Positions 48,478 to 59,983 of a stretch of 64,000 nucleotides of DNA are shown here, one piece after another (the first letter of the stretch is position 1; each line of letters starts with the position of its first letter). The DNA comes from Castellaniella sp. Lineage in GTDB: Bacteria > Pseudomonadota > Gammaproteobacteria > Burkholderiales > Burkholderiaceae_B. The notes below the pieces were generated by a model. The model was not told where the DNA came from. It saw only the letters and a program-made list of their open reading frames with translations, and made no database searches. The DNA lies in contig NZ_SCQN01000039.1 in assembly GCF_004321985.1 (NCBI RefSeq), positions 62,001 to 126,000 on the forward strand, given 5' to 3'. A program made the translations under genes and the position numbers.

Positions 48478-50616
48478 ATGCGCCGCCATCCCCTGATCTG
48501 GAGCTTGCTGGGCCTGACGCTGGGCCTCACGGGCTGCGCGGGCGCGCAGGCGCCCACGGCCTCCGAACAGCAGGCCGGCGAGGCGCCTGTTGCCGAAATG
48601 GCGCCGGTCGCTTCTGCAGCCCCGACCGCTGCGACTCCGGCTACTGCGGCGTCGACGCCCACCGCGCCCGTTGCACCTGTGGTGGCGGCGCCGGCCGCTC
48701 CTGTGGTGCCAGCCGTCACGCCCTATGTGGCCCCGTCCGTTCCGCCGGCGGCCCGCCAGGCCGTCCTGGATGCCTACGATGCTGTGCAGAAGAACCGCTG
48801 GTCGGATCTGGATGCCCTGGTGCCAGCCGCCAGTGCGGACCCAGTCTTGGGCATGTATCCGCGCTACTGGTCGCTGCAGCATCAGCTTCAACTGGGCACG
48901 GCGCCTGTTCCGCAGGCTGCGCTGCAGCAGTTTCTGACCGACTACCCTGGCACCTATCTGTCCAGCCAGCTTCGTGACCAGTGGATCATCGCCGCCGCGC
49001 GCAGTGGCGATTATGCCCAGGCGCTGCGCCTGGATCCCGGGCCCGACCCATCGTCCCGCGTCCAGTGCTCGCAACTGTTGTCGCGGCAACTCACTGGCCA
49101 GAAAATCCGTTCCACCGATTTCCTCAGCGCCTATCAGCCGAATTCGGACTGCTGGGATCTGCTGGACCAGTTGGCGGCGGCTCATGTGCTCAGCCGCAAG
49201 GAACTCAATGGCCTGTTGCGCGACACGTTGGAGACCGGGAAGTCGGGGCAGATCAGCCGGGTGGCGGCGGCCGTATTTGACGACCAGGGCATGGTGCAGT
49301 TCGCTGCGCTCATGAAGAATCCCCGCCACTGGCTGGAGTCGCGTTCGCAGCCGCGCGCAGCCATCGACTTCGAGTTGGCCGAGGTCGCACTGGCGCGCCT
49401 GGCGCGCAGCGACGACCGGGCCGAAGCTGCGCAGTACGTCCGCGACCATTGGGCACGCTGGATTCCGGCAGCCGACATGCAATGGGTCTGGGGGCAGTTT
49501 GGCCTGGTGTCGGCGTTAAGCATGGACCCGGACGCCGCGCGCTGGTATCGGGATTCTGGCTATGTTCCCATGACCGATTTCAATCATGCCTGGGAAGTCC
49601 GTGCAGAGCTGCGGTCTTCGCCGATTCATTGGGATCGGGTGGCCATCGCGATTCGCAAGATGACGGCTCGCCAGGCGGACGAGCCAGTCTGGCGTTACTG
49701 GTACGGCAGGGCGCTGCAGGCCCAGGGCAATCAGAAGGCGGCACGCCAGTATTTTGGGTCCATCACCACGGACCTCGGTTTTTACGGCCAGCTTGCGTCC
49801 GAGGCGCTCGGCAAGAATCCGTACATGCCGCAGCAGCCGGGTCCAGTGGCGGCTGGCTGGGTGTCTCAGGCTCGTCATAACACAGGGCTGGAGCGCGCGG
49901 TGTCGCTGTTCGACCTGGGGTGGCGCCGTCAGGCGGTACCCGAATGGAACTACGCGCTGCGGGGAATGAGTGACCCACAGCTGCGCGGCGCGGCCGAATT
50001 CGCGCGCGAGCAGCAGATCTATGACCGGGTGGTGAATACGTCGTTGCAGACCCGGCATGTGGTGGATTTCAGCCAGCGATTCATTGCGCCGTTCGAAGGT
50101 CGGGTCGCGGCCAAGGCGAAACAGGTCAATCTGGATCCGGCCTGGGTCTACGGTCTGATTCGCCAGGAATCCCGCTTCATGACGGATGCGCATTCGCACG
50201 TGGGGGCGTCCGGGCTGATGCAACTCATGCCGTCCACGGCGCGCTGGGTGGCGCGCAAGATCGGGATGAAGGGCTTCAAGCCGTCCGAGGTCAATGATTT
50301 CGACACCAACACGGTGTTGGGCACCAGCTATCTGAGCATGGTGCTGCAGGACCTGGGGGGCTCGCAGTTGCTGGCGACTGCGGGTTACAACGCGGGACCT
50401 GGCCGGCCCAAGCGCTGGCGGGCCGCGCTGCAGGCGCCCGTGGAAGGTGCGATCTTCGCCGAGACCATTCCGTTCACCGAAACCCGCCTCTATGTGAAGA
50501 ACGTCCTGTCTAATTCAGTCTATTACGCCACGTTGTTCTCCGGGCAGCCACATTCGCTGACGTCGCGCCTGGGGATGATCAGCCCGCTGACCGACACGCG
50601 GACTGCCTTGCCGTGA
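48478..50616 (+). CDS. Lytic transglycosylase (Slt-like lipoprotein)
   Basis: Lipobox [54 protein letters not shown]; the track ORF start at 48412 is an alternative start. Confidence 0.93.
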   Translation: MRRHPLIWSLLGLTLGLTGCAGAQAPTASEQQAGEAPVAEMAPVASAAPTAATPATAASTPTAPVAPVVAAPAAPVVPAVTPYVAPSVPPAARQAVLDAYDAVQKNRWSDLDALVPAASADPVLGMYPRYWSLQHQLQLGTAPVPQAALQQFLTDYPGTYLSSQLRDQWIIAAARSGDYAQALRLDPGPDPSSRVQCSQLLSRQLTGQKIRSTDFLSAYQPNSDCWDLLDQLAAAHVLSRKELNGLLRDTLETGKSGQISRVAAAVFDDQGMVQFAALMKNPRHWLESRSQPRAAIDFELAEVALARLARSDDRAEAAQYVRDHWARWIPAADMQWVWGQFGLVSALSMDPDAARWYRDSGYVPMTDFNHAWEVRAELRSSPIHWDRVAIAIRKMTARQADEPVWRYWYGRALQAQGNQKAARQYFGSITTDLGFYGQLASEALGKNPYMPQQPGPVAAGWVSQARHNTGLERAVSLFDLGWRRQAVPEWNYALRGMSDPQLRGAAEFAREQQIYDRVVNTSLQTRHVVDFSQRFIAPFEGRVAAKAKQVNLDPAWVYGLIRQESRFMTDAHSHVGASGLMQLMPSTARWVARKIGMKGFKPSEVNDFDTNTVLGTSYLSMVLQDLGGSQLLATAGYNAGPGRPKRWRAALQAPVEGAIFAETIPFTETRLYVKNVLSNSVYYATLFSGQPHSLTSRLGMISPLTDTRTALP

Positions 50617-51737
50617 CGGTGATGGGTGTGGATGAAGCCACGCGCGGGCTGGACGTGTACATAGTGGGTGGTGCCGTGCGCGACGATCTGATGGGGTTGC
50701 CGGCCGGTGATCGTGACTGGGTGGTGGTAGGATCCACGCCCGAAGCGATGGTGGCGCGCGGGTTCGTGCCGGTCGGCGGCGACTTTCCGGTGTTCCTGCA
50801 TCCTCGCACACACGAGGAATACGCATTGGCCCGCACCGAGCGCAAGTCGGGCCGCGGCTATCACGGTTTTGTTTTCCACGCAGGACAGGACGTGACCCTG
50901 GCCGACGACCTGCGCCGCCGTGATCTGACGGTCAACGCGATCGCGCGGGCGGCCGATGGCACGCTGGTCGATCCGCTGGGCGGGGTGGCCGATATCCGGG
51001 CGCGTGTGCTGCGCCACGTCGGGTCGGCGTTCATCGAAGATCCCGTCCGGCTGCTGCGCCTGGCCCGGTTCGCCGCCCGGTTCCATGACTTTTCCATTGC
51101 ACCCGAGACCCTGGCGATGTGCCGCACGCTGGTGCGGGACGGCGAGGTCGATGCGCTGGTGCCCGAGCGGGTCTGGCAGGAATTCGCCAAGGGGCTGATG
51201 ACGGCGCACCCTTCGCGCATGCTGGAAGTGCTGGTCTCGTGCGGCGCACTCGAGCGCGTGGCCCCGGGTCTGGTCTGGGCACCCGAAGTCGCGGCTGGCC
51301 TGGATCGGGCGGCACAGCGCGGCCTGGATCTTGCGCAGCGTCATGCCCTGCTTTGCCGCTGCTCGGCCGTTGACCTGCAGTCGCGCCTGCGGGCTCCGTC
51401 CGCCTGCCGCGATCTGGCGAGATTGTTGCCCGGCCTGTTGCAGCGTCTGTCGGGTCTTGCATCGGATGCGTCGGGTGGCGGGGCGGTGGGCACGGCCGAC
51501 TGGCTGGACGTGCTGGAATCCTGCGATGCGCTGCGCCGCCCCGACCGCTTCGAGGCTCTGTTGGGAGCGGCTGCTTGTGTGTGCCAGAGCCTGCAGGCTG
51601 ATGTCTGGCTGGCCCGGCTGGCGGCTGTTCGGTCGGTCGATGCGGGCGCGATTGCGCGAGCCGCCGGCGGCGACCCTCAGCGGATCCGTGATGGCCTTCG
51701 GGCCGCGCGTACGCTGGCGTTGGAGCAACTGGGTTGA
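50613..51737 (+). CDS. cca: CCA-adding tRNA nucleotidyltransferase
   Basis: [55 protein letters not shown]. Confidence 0.93.
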   Translation: MTVMGVDEATRGLDVYIVGGAVRDDLMGLPAGDRDWVVVGSTPEAMVARGFVPVGGDFPVFLHPRTHEEYALARTERKSGRGYHGFVFHAGQDVTLADDLRRRDLTVNAIARAADGTLVDPLGGVADIRARVLRHVGSAFIEDPVRLLRLARFAARFHDFSIAPETLAMCRTLVRDGEVDALVPERVWQEFAKGLMTAHPSRMLEVLVSCGALERVAPGLVWAPEVAAGLDRAAQRGLDLAQRHALLCRCSAVDLQSRLRAPSACRDLARLLPGLLQRLSGLASDASGGGAVGTADWLDVLESCDALRRPDRFEALLGAAACVCQSLQADVWLARLAAVRSVDAGAIARAAGGDPQRIRDGLRAARTLALEQLG

Positions 51738-52600
51738 CCATGGACAAGATTCAGGCCGATGCCGTGAGGCCCGTGCTGGTTTTTGATTCGGGGATCGGGG
51801 GGCTGACGGTACTGCGCGAAGCGCGGCTGCTGATGCCGGAGCGTCGTTTCGTCTATGTGGCCGACGATGCCGGATTTCCTTATGGGGACTGGGACGAGCC
51901 GGGGTTGCGCGCTCGGCTGATCCTCCTGTTCGGAGAGTTGCTGCGGGTTCACCATCCGGTGCTGTGCATCGTCGCCTGCAACACGGCCTTCACGCTGGCG
52001 GGTGCCGACTTGCGTGCGGCCTTCCCGGGGATGACCTTCGTGGGCACGGTTCCCGCCATCAAGCCCGCCGCCGAGCGTACCCGGTCGGGCCTGGTATCCG
52101 TGCTGGCCACGCCAGGCACCGTGTGCCGCGAATATACGCGCACACTCATTCAGTCCTTCGCCTCGCGTTGCGAGGTCAATCTGGTGGGGTCCACTGAACT
52201 GGCCGGCATGGCCGAAGCCTATGTGCGCGGCGATGCCGTGGATGACGTCGCGGTGCGTGCCGAGATTGCTGACTGCTTTGTGCAGCGCGCCGATCGACAC
52301 ACCGATATCGTGGTGCTGGGCTGCACGCACTATCCCTTCATGACCAACGTCTTCCGGCGGCTGGCCCCATGGCCCGTGGATTGGCTGGATCCGGCCGAGG
52401 CGATCGCGCGCCGGGCGCGCAGCCTGCTGCTGCGTCCACCCAATGCGTTGCATCCGGCGGACGATGATGCTGCGTTCTTTACCAGCGGTACGCCGGACTT
52501 TGCGACGCGGCGGCTGATGAACAGCTTTGGGTTGCGAGTGACGGAGTCGGGAGGAATTGGGCCTGCCGTCCAGTTGGCGGGCGTACAGGCGGCACCCTAA
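51734..52600 (+). CDS. murI: Glutamate racemase
   Basis: [54 protein letters not shown]. Confidence 0.95.
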   Translation: MTMDKIQADAVRPVLVFDSGIGGLTVLREARLLMPERRFVYVADDAGFPYGDWDEPGLRARLILLFGELLRVHHPVLCIVACNTAFTLAGADLRAAFPGMTFVGTVPAIKPAAERTRSGLVSVLATPGTVCREYTRTLIQSFASRCEVNLVGSTELAGMAEAYVRGDAVDDVAVRAEIADCFVQRADRHTDIVVLGCTHYPFMTNVFRRLAPWPVDWLDPAEAIARRARSLLLRPPNALHPADDDAAFFTSGTPDFATRRLMNSFGLRVTESGGIGPAVQLAGVQAAP

Positions 52601-53787
52601 AGCCGGTCCCGCCGGTCCCCACGCGCAAAGCCCAGCAGCGGTGGAGCAATGCCTCGGCCCACAGCCATCACCTTGAACAGTTCCCCCATTTCAGCTTCGG
52701 ACAGCAGCGTGTTCAACGCAGTGAGTTGGCGCGCACGCAGTGCCGGGTCCTCGCCGGGTGCGCGGATCAGATCCGTCAGTCCAGCGTTCATCAGGAATCG
52801 TGCCTGGGACGTATAGCCCAGCACGTCCAGCCCACTGTCCAGCGCCGCGTCAGCCATGGCGGTGAAGTCCACGTGGGCAGTGATGTCCTGCAGGCCGGCG
52901 AGCACCAGCGGCTGGTCGTGGGCATGGTGGCGGAAGTGGCACATCAGCGTGCCCTGGGTGCGTTGCGGGTGGTAGTACTCGCGACGCGGAAAGCCGTAGT
53001 CGATGAGCAGCGCTGCACCTTTTTCCAGCCACAGACCCAGGTTGCGCATCCAGGCCTCGGCCTGCAGGTTGAGTTCCGACCGGTAGCCCGGCAGCGGCGG
53101 CATGCGGGCCGCGATCACGGCTGCCGTGGCGGGTGGCGCATCGTGCAGTACCCAGCGAAATGGGGCAGGCGCATCGGGGCGCGCATCTGTTGCCACGCCC
53201 AGCAGGGCCGGTGTCCCGGCCTCGGTCCATTGAAACAGGATCGCTGGCATGGCATCCAGGACCTCGTTGGCGACGACGCAGCCAGCGAAGGCGTGGGGCA
53301 AGGTGTCCAGCCACTGAACTTGGTTCCCCCAGGCAGCCAGGCGCTCCTGCTGGCGCGCGCGCAGATCGGCGGACAGCTCCAGAATGCGGTAGTCCACGGC
53401 TATGCCCAAATCCCGCAGCGCTGGAATCAGGGCGTCGGCGAGCGCCCCCGACCCGGCACCGAATTCCAGCACGGTCGATGACTGGCTGGCCGCCAGGATT
53501 TCCGCTACCTGGCGCGCCAGCGCCTGCCCGAACAGGGGGCTGGTTTCGGGGGCGGTGGTGAAATCGCCACCCTGGTGCAGCTTGGTGCTGCCGGCGCTGT
53601 AGTATCCCAGGCCGGGTTCGTAGAGCGCGACCTGCATCCAGTGCTCGAATGACAGCCAGCCGCCAGCGTCGGTGATACGCTGGGTGAGCATGGCGCGCAC
53701 TCGGTGGCCATGTTCGCGGGTCGCGTCGTCCACAGGCGGCAGGCCTGCGGGCAGGTGGATGGGAGGCAAGAGCATCATAGGGCGCAA
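52597..53787 (-). CDS. SAM-dependent methyltransferase, MidA/COG1565 family
   Basis: [93 protein letters not shown]. Confidence 0.93.
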   Translation of the reverse strand: MRPMMLLPPIHLPAGLPPVDDATREHGHRVRAMLTQRITDAGGWLSFEHWMQVALYEPGLGYYSAGSTKLHQGGDFTTAPETSPLFGQALARQVAEILAASQSSTVLEFGAGSGALADALIPALRDLGIAVDYRILELSADLRARQQERLAAWGNQVQWLDTLPHAFAGCVVANEVLDAMPAILFQWTEAGTPALLGVATDARPDAPAPFRWVLHDAPPATAAVIAARMPPLPGYRSELNLQAEAWMRNLGLWLEKGAALLIDYGFPRREYYHPQRTQGTLMCHFRHHAHDQPLVLAGLQDITAHVDFTAMADAALDSGLDVLGYTSQARFLMNAGLTDLIRAPGEDPALRARQLTALNTLLSEAEMGELFKVMAVGRGIAPPLLGFARGDRRDRL

Positions 53788-53865
53788 GCATAGCAGGCGC
53801 GCGGGGGATATCTGTACTGATTATCCTGCTGCCTGGCTTGTGCGGGTTCGCCGGTCAGCCCCGTG

Positions 53866-54345
53866 TCACCCGGCAATCGGGATGCGGGTCGTGAATTTGC
53901 TGCGCGCCGTGGCAAAGAAGCTGCGGACGTTGCGGATGCGCGGGTCGCTCGTGAGACACCGCTGGGCGAGCGCCTGATAGGCTGGCATGTCGGCGACCAT
54001 CGCAATCAAAATGAAATCCGGACCGCTGCTGACCCGGTAGCATTGCTGGATGGCGGGTTCTGCCAAGAGCTGGGCTTCCAGTGCGTCGGCCTGTGTGGCC
54101 GCCTGGGTGTCCAGTGTGACCTCGATGATGACCGTCAGCGCAGCCCCCATCAGTACCGGGTCCAGAATCGCCACGCGCTGCTGGATGAGGCCTGTTTCGA
54201 CCAGACGCCGGACTCGCCGCAGACAGGTGGGTGGCGAGGCGTGGACCTTTTCAGCCAGGTCCTGGTTGGTCAGGGCGCAGTCCCGCTGGAGCTGCTCCAG
54301 AATGCGGTGGTCCAGGTCATCCAGCTCGTTGGCGCGGATCGGCAT
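53866..54345 (-). CDS. Lrp/AsnC family transcriptional regulator
   Basis: ELDDLDHRILEQLQRDCALTNQDLAEKVHASPPTCLRRVRRLVETGLIQQRVAILDP. Confidence 0.93.
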   Translation of the reverse strand: MPIRANELDDLDHRILEQLQRDCALTNQDLAEKVHASPPTCLRRVRRLVETGLIQQRVAILDPVLMGAALTVIIEVTLDTQAATQADALEAQLLAEPAIQQCYRVSSGPDFILIAMVADMPAYQALAQRCLTSDPRIRNVRSFFATARSKFTTRIPIAG

Positions 54346-54543
54346 GATGTGTGTCCATTCTGTAAAAGAGGTCAGACATTTCCAGATATTGACCAATGAT
54401 TCTATCTACACATGAATAATGAAATAATTTTTCTTATTATAGAAGATAAGAAATAATAATTCGTTTTGATTAGGAAATAGAAATCATATTTCCATAGGTT
54501 TTCCGCACAATAGCGCAACTGTTGAAACGAAGGAGTCTGCTCC

Positions 54544-56376
54544 ATGTGTGGCATCGTCGGTGCTGTGGCGCAACGGGACGTAGTCCCCATTTTGCTGGAG
54601 GGCCTGCGCCGGCTGGAATATCGCGGCTATGATTCCTGCGGCGTGGCCGTGCATACCGGCACCGGCCTGCAGCGGGTGCGCAGCACGCGCCGCGTGGCCG
54701 AACTGGAAGCACAGGCCGAACAGGACGGCATTCATGGGCTGACCGGCATTGCACATACGCGCTGGGCCACCCATGGCGCGCCGCTCACGCATAATGCGCA
54801 TCCGCACTTTTCGGGTCTGGATCCGGCCGCGCCGCGCATTGCGCTGGTGCACAACGGCATCATCGAAAATCATGACGTGCTGCGGGCGGAGCTGCAGGCC
54901 GTCGGTTACGTGTTCCAGAGCCAGACCGATACCGAGGTCATTGCTCATCTGGTCGATCACCTGTACGACGGCGATCTGCTCGCGGCCGTCCAGCAGGCCA
55001 TTCGTCGGCTCGAAGGCGCCTATGCCATCGCCGTCTTCTGTGCTGCGGAGCCGCACCGGGTCGTGGGCGCCCGCCAGGGCTCTCCGCTGGTCGTGGGCTG
55101 TGGCACCGACGGCAATTACCTGGCTTCGGACGCGTTGGCGCTGGCCGGAACCACCGACCAGATCATCTATCTGGAAGATGGCGACGTGGTCGACGTGCAG
55201 CTTTCACGCGTGTGGGTGACGGATGCCCGCGGCCGCCCGGCGGATCGCGAAGTGCACACCGTGCAGATCCATACCGGCGAGGCGGAACTGGGCCCCTACC
55301 GTCATTTCATGCAGAAAGAGATCTTCGAGCAGCCGCGCGCGGTCGGCGATACGCTGCGCGGAATCGATGCCGTCATGCCCGAGCTGTTCGGCGATGGGGC
55401 GCATGCCGTGTTCGCGGGCATCGACCGCGTTCTGATCCTGGCGTGCGGCACCAGCTTCTACGCCGGGCTGACGGCGCGCTACTGGATCGAATCGGCCGCG
55501 GGCATCCCGGTCAATGTGGAAATTGCCAGCGAATACCGCTACCGGACCAGCGTGCCTGATCCACGCACCCTGGTGGTGACGATTTCCCAGTCGGGCGAGA
55601 CGGCCGACACGCTGGCTGCACTCAAGCACGCCCGGAGCCTGGGCATGCAACAGACGCTCACGATCTGCAATGTGGCCACCAGCGCAATGGTCCGCGAATG
55701 CAAGCTGTCCTTCATCACGCGGGCCGGCGTGGAAATCGGCGTGGCCTCAACCAAGGCTTTCACCACGCAACTGACGGCGCTGTACCTGCTGGCCCTGTGC
55801 CTGGCGCAGATTCGCGGGCGTCTGGATGCAGCGGCGGAAGAACGGGCCCTGAAGTCGCTGCGGCACTTGCCGGCGGCCATTTCCGCCGTGCTGGCGCTGG
55901 AGCCGCAGATCATCGCCTGGGCGGAGCGTTTCGCCAGCAAGGAAAATGCGCTGTTCCTGGGGCGCGGCATGCATTACCCGATCGCGTTGGAAGGCGCCCT
56001 GAAGCTGAAGGAAATCAGCTACATTCATGCAGAGGCGTACCCGGCGGGCGAACTCAAGCACGGGCCGCTGGCGCTGGTGACCGATGCCATGCCGGTGGTC
56101 ACCATCGCCCCGCACGACGAGCTGCTGGAGAAGCTGAAATCCAACATGCAGGAAGTCCGTGCCCGTGGCGGCGAACTATATGTCTTTGCGGATGCGGATT
56201 CGCAGATCATTCCGGCGCCGGGCATGCACGTCATCCGCATGCCCGAGCATTATGGTCAGCTGTCTCCCATTCTGCATGTGGTGCCATTGCAGTTGCTGGC
56301 CTATCACACGGCTTGCGCCCGCGGGACAGACGTGGATAAACCGCGCAATCTGGCCAAGAGCGTGACGGTGGAGTAG
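54544..56376 (+). CDS. glmS: Glutamine--fructose-6-phosphate aminotransferase (isomerizing)
   Basis: [37 protein letters not shown]-terminal [11 protein letters not shown]. Confidence 0.98.
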   Translation: MCGIVGAVAQRDVVPILLEGLRRLEYRGYDSCGVAVHTGTGLQRVRSTRRVAELEAQAEQDGIHGLTGIAHTRWATHGAPLTHNAHPHFSGLDPAAPRIALVHNGIIENHDVLRAELQAVGYVFQSQTDTEVIAHLVDHLYDGDLLAAVQQAIRRLEGAYAIAVFCAAEPHRVVGARQGSPLVVGCGTDGNYLASDALALAGTTDQIIYLEDGDVVDVQLSRVWVTDARGRPADREVHTVQIHTGEAELGPYRHFMQKEIFEQPRAVGDTLRGIDAVMPELFGDGAHAVFAGIDRVLILACGTSFYAGLTARYWIESAAGIPVNVEIASEYRYRTSVPDPRTLVVTISQSGETADTLAALKHARSLGMQQTLTICNVATSAMVRECKLSFITRAGVEIGVASTKAFTTQLTALYLLALCLAQIRGRLDAAAEERALKSLRHLPAAISAVLALEPQIIAWAERFASKENALFLGRGMHYPIALEGALKLKEISYIHAEAYPAGELKHGPLALVTDAMPVVTIAPHDELLEKLKSNMQEVRARGGELYVFADADSQIIPAPGMHVIRMPEHYGQLSPILHVVPLQLLAYHTACARGTDVDKPRNLAKSVTVE

Positions 56377-56413
56377 GGCTGCGGCTGCGTTGGTTTTCGG
56401 TGAGAGAGGCTCC

Positions 56414-57367
56414 ATGAAGATTGTGAATGCGACGGATGCCGCTGAAGCGCTCCCTTTGCCCCAGTTGATCGACGCATTGCAGGCGGGATTCGTGGCCGGG
56501 TGCCACGTCCCGGAACGGCAACACCACAGCATTTCCATGACCGGGGAGCCGAATGCCACGTTGCTCACCATGCCGGCCTGGAGCATCGGCACGAAGGAGC
56601 CCTCGTTCCTTGGCGTCAAGCTCGTGACGGTCTTCCCGGGGAACACTGCGCGGGATCTGCCGGGCCTGGAATCGGTCTATGTGCTGTTCGATGGCGCCAC
56701 GGGTGCCGTGCTTGCGATGATCGATGGAAACACGATCACGGCACGCCGGACCGTGTCGACGGCCGCGCTGGCCGCGAGCTTTCTCTCGCGTGAAGACGCG
56801 CACCGCTTGCTGGTGGTGGGCGCAGGACACGTGGGTAGTCTCTTGCCCGAGGCCTATTGTGCCGTGCGGCCGATTGACGAGATTCTGGTTTGGGACATCA
56901 GGCATGCGGCTGCCGAGGCCCTGGTTGACCGGTTGACCGGGGCCGGCATGAATGCACGGGTTGCCGAGGATCTGGAGCAGGCTGTTCGGCATGCCGACAT
57001 CATCAGCACCGCCACACTGTCCACAGAGCCGCTGGTCCGGGGAGATTGGGTGCGCCCGGGCACGCACGTCGATCTGATCGGCTCGTTCACGCCATTGATG
57101 CGCGAGTCGGATGATGCGCTCATCGTCCGCGCATCGGTGTATGTCGACATCCCGACCGCGATCAGGAGCGCCGGCGACCTCCTGTTTCCGGTCAAGTTGG
57201 GCCTGTTCACGGCGCAGAACGTCAGGGGTATGTTGGCGGGCTTGTGCCGCGCCGGCGCCCGGGCGCGGGACTCGGATCAGGAGATTACGGTCTTCAAGAC
57301 TGTAGGGTCGGCACTGGCTGATCTGGTTGCAGCAGAGATGGCCTACAAGCGCTTGCTGGAAGCGTGA
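56414..57367 (+). CDS. Ornithine cyclodeaminase/mu-crystallin family protein
   Basis: LLTMPAWSIGTKEPSFLGVKLVTVFPGN...ARRTVSTAALAASFLSREDAHRLLVVGAGHVG...TVFKTVGSALADLVAAEMAY. Confidence 0.92.
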   Translation: MKIVNATDAAEALPLPQLIDALQAGFVAGCHVPERQHHSISMTGEPNATLLTMPAWSIGTKEPSFLGVKLVTVFPGNTARDLPGLESVYVLFDGATGAVLAMIDGNTITARRTVSTAALAASFLSREDAHRLLVVGAGHVGSLLPEAYCAVRPIDEILVWDIRHAAAEALVDRLTGAGMNARVAEDLEQAVRHADIISTATLSTEPLVRGDWVRPGTHVDLIGSFTPLMRESDDALIVRASVYVDIPTAIRSAGDLLFPVKLGLFTAQNVRGMLAGLCRAGARARDSDQEITVFKTVGSALADLVAAEMAYKRLLEA

Positions 57368-57394
57368 TTCGCCCATGCCCGGCCTGGTGCTGCT

Positions 57395-58435
57395 TCAATC
57401 GTGGAGCGCCGTCCCTTTGAACTTGAACCGTGCGCCGGCCGCCGGTGATTCATGCACCTTCCAGATGATGCCATCCGGGGTGAGGCGGATGTCGGCGGTG
57501 GCCATGGTGTTTTCATCGTCACTGTCGGCGGCGTCGGCCCGGTAGATGGGATAGTCCGCATTGCCGGTGTCGGACAGGATGGCCAGCGGATCGATAGGCT
57601 GGTTCCGCATCGAGTACTGCGACAGCAGATGCTCCGCGCGGATCTGCCGGAATCCGGACGACGCGGTGATCCATTGCGGCAGGTTGCGTGTCGCGGCGTG
57701 GATGGCGTGATTGGCGTGCGCCGAAGGGACGGCGGCGACCTGCACAGAGCAGGCGAACGCGCCATATTCCACGCTCAGCAGGCCGCCATTCCGGGCATCC
57801 CCGATCGCCAGATGGAAGCTTCCGGCACGCGGGTTGTCCTGGAGGATTTGGACGGCCTCTTTGGCGCTGCCGGCATTCAGGGCGGCGCGTGAGAGCACCA
57901 TGCGCGGCACCCCTGCAGTTGCCTGCTTCCCGCGAATGTTGTTGACGGTAATGGCCAAGCCGTTGCCTGTGACGGCAAACGTGTGCCCCGGGATGGACCC
58001 GGGGTAGACGAAGCTCGCAATGCTGGGCTGGCCGTCGATCCGATATTCAGCGATGGCACAGCTGCCGGCGAATCCCGGGTACCCGTCTTCGTTGTGCACG
58101 ATTCGCGCAGCGCCGCCGCCAGGCAGCAGGATGGTGGTGCAGCCGTCAGGGGCAAACGCCCACAGATCCCCCCGGCAATTCCACAGGAAAACGTCGTCGA
58201 ACGGAAGCCCGAGCCCGGCGGCAAGTCCTTCCAGCTCGGACCAGATGAGCGGGAAACGCTCGCGAACGAGCCGCGCCATGGTGGCGACGCGGGCGCTTCC
58301 GCGCCACGTCATGATCTCCGCCCACGTCCGGGTGTCCAGCAGGTGCTCATGCATCGCTGCGGCGCCGAACCGTCCCAGCTGTAGCCCTGCGTCGAAAGCG
58401 GATCCGGAAATCTTGAGATGCGACAACGCCGGCAT
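57395..58435 (-). CDS. C45 family autoproteolytic acyltransferase/hydrolase
   Basis: GFDAG/ELEGLAAGLGLPFDDVFLWNCRGDL...DGCTTILLPG (catalytic Cys after autoprocessing)...HNEDGYPGF. Confidence 0.85.
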   Translation of the reverse strand: MPALSHLKISGSAFDAGLQLGRFGAAAMHEHLLDTRTWAEIMTWRGSARVATMARLVRERFPLIWSELEGLAAGLGLPFDDVFLWNCRGDLWAFAPDGCTTILLPGGGAARIVHNEDGYPGFAGSCAIAEYRIDGQPSIASFVYPGSIPGHTFAVTGNGLAITVNNIRGKQATAGVPRMVLSRAALNAGSAKEAVQILQDNPRAGSFHLAIGDARNGGLLSVEYGAFACSVQVAAVPSAHANHAIHAATRNLPQWITASSGFRQIRAEHLLSQYSMRNQPIDPLAILSDTGNADYPIYRADAADSDDENTMATADIRLTPDGIIWKVHESPAAGARFKFKGTALHD

Positions 58436-58543
58436 GTCATTCTCCTTGGTCTCTCTTGCACATTGCAGGCTCGTCCCGACCCGGGCACGGGGGTGGGACG
58501 CCTGTCGTTTCGTCCACAGTATAGGGAAATCGAGGGGGTGATA

Positions 58544-58565
58544 AAACATATGTTTCGTAATACGA
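58544..58565. promoter_or_regulatory. Tandem palindromic operator candidates
   Basis: AAACATATGTTT (58544-58555) abutting TCGTAATACGA (58555-58565); the latter fits TNGTNNNACNA (GntR/FadR type). Confidence 0.5.
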
Positions 58566-58704
58566 TCGTTTTGCAACATGCTTTGCAGAACCGTTTTGCC
58601 GCGATCATTGGTGGCGTCATCGCACTCATTGCTACGTCGGGTGGTGGATTGACGCCTTCGTTATCGAGCCTGTCATGTCGCGGACTTCACCTGAGGACAC
58701 CATC

Positions 58705-59919
58705 ATGAAATTTTCTCGAGGTATTGGGGTCGTGGCAGCTGCGGTGCTGTCCATGGCGTCCACCGCAGCGCCTGCAGCAGAACCGGTCACTTTGGGCTGG
58801 GTTGGCCCGCTCTCCGCACCTGGCAATTACTCCAGCGGCCAGGAAATGCGCTGGGCGGTTGAACTTGGCGTGGAAGAGATCAACAAGGCCGGCGGGGTTT
58901 TGGGCCGCCCGCTGAAGGTCTTCTACGAGGACACCAAGGGCCAGCCTTCCGAAGGCAGCGCGGCTGCGGTGCGCTTGATCACGAAGAACAAGGTATCCGC
59001 CATTTTTGGCGAATTCCACAGCTCGGTTGCGCTCGCCGAGATCGATGTGGCGCACCAGTACGGTGTTCCGTGGGTGGGTACGGACGTCTGGTCCGATGAC
59101 ATCACCGCAAAGCAGTATCCGGAGGTCTTCCGCCTGGCTCCAGCCAATTCGTTGATTTACGTGAAGATCGCCAACTGGATCGCGGAACAGGGATTCAAGC
59201 ACGTGGCAACCGTTGCCGAGAACACGGACTTTGGCCAAGGCGGCGCCAAGGTCGTGCTGGATACCCTGAAGGCGAAGGGTGTTGCCGATACGCCGGCGAC
59301 CATCGATCTGAATCAGCAGGACTTCACCCCGTCGCTGATCCGGCTGATGAGCCAGAAGCCCAAACCCGATCTGCTGCAGATGATCGTTGCGGGCCAGGCC
59401 CAGTACCAGATCGTCAAACAAGCCTGCCAGCTCGGCTTCGCGCCCAACGCTGCCACGAAGATGATCGGTTCTTCGGGTCTGTTGCAAAAGGACGTTTGGG
59501 AAGTGGACGGCGAATGCGCCAAAAACCTGTTGATCGTCAACGTGGCACGGCCCAAGTCGCAATGGAACGACAAGGCGAAGAGTTTCGTCCAGGAATTCCA
59601 GAAGCGCTATAACCGCCCGCCCACCGGGGTCGCGATGGAGGCCTATGACACCCTGGGTGTCGTCGTGGCAGGGATCGAGCAGGCCAAGTCCAGCGACCCC
59701 AAGGCTGTCATCAAGGGGCTGGAGAACGTTCACTACACCGGTGTGAACGCAACGTATTCGTTCTCGACCAACAAGAGCCCCGCCTGGGCTTACCACCAGT
59801 TCATGGATGTTCCCTTCACGGTCATCCAGTACACGCAGATGAATCAGGCGCCCGAGGATGCGGCCATTGTCTACCCGAAGGAGTGGGCGACGACCGACAA
59901 GATCTTGCCGCTGAAATGA
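58705..59919 (+). CDS. ABC transporter substrate-binding protein (LivK-like)
   Basis: MKFSRGIGVVAAAVLSMASTAAPAAEPVTLGWVGPLSAPGNYSSGQEMRWAVELGVEEINKAGGVLGRPLKV. Confidence 0.92.
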   Translation: MKFSRGIGVVAAAVLSMASTAAPAAEPVTLGWVGPLSAPGNYSSGQEMRWAVELGVEEINKAGGVLGRPLKVFYEDTKGQPSEGSAAAVRLITKNKVSAIFGEFHSSVALAEIDVAHQYGVPWVGTDVWSDDITAKQYPEVFRLAPANSLIYVKIANWIAEQGFKHVATVAENTDFGQGGAKVVLDTLKAKGVADTPATIDLNQQDFTPSLIRLMSQKPKPDLLQMIVAGQAQYQIVKQACQLGFAPNAATKMIGSSGLLQKDVWEVDGECAKNLLIVNVARPKSQWNDKAKSFVQEFQKRYNRPPTGVAMEAYDTLGVVVAGIEQAKSSDPKAVIKGLENVHYTGVNATYSFSTNKSPAWAYHQFMDVPFTVIQYTQMNQAPEDAAIVYPKEWATTDKILPLK

Positions 59920-59983
59920 AGCGGGCCTGCGCACGGGCCGGCCGGCCCGTGCGCAGGCGGCTTGCAACGAACGGGAGCGCAGC

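Noticed and set aside
48600-48760. GC-rich low-complexity stretch (GCGCCG, CCGGCC repeats)
   Set aside because: Codes for the Ala/Pro/Val/Thr-rich linker of the Slt lipoprotein.
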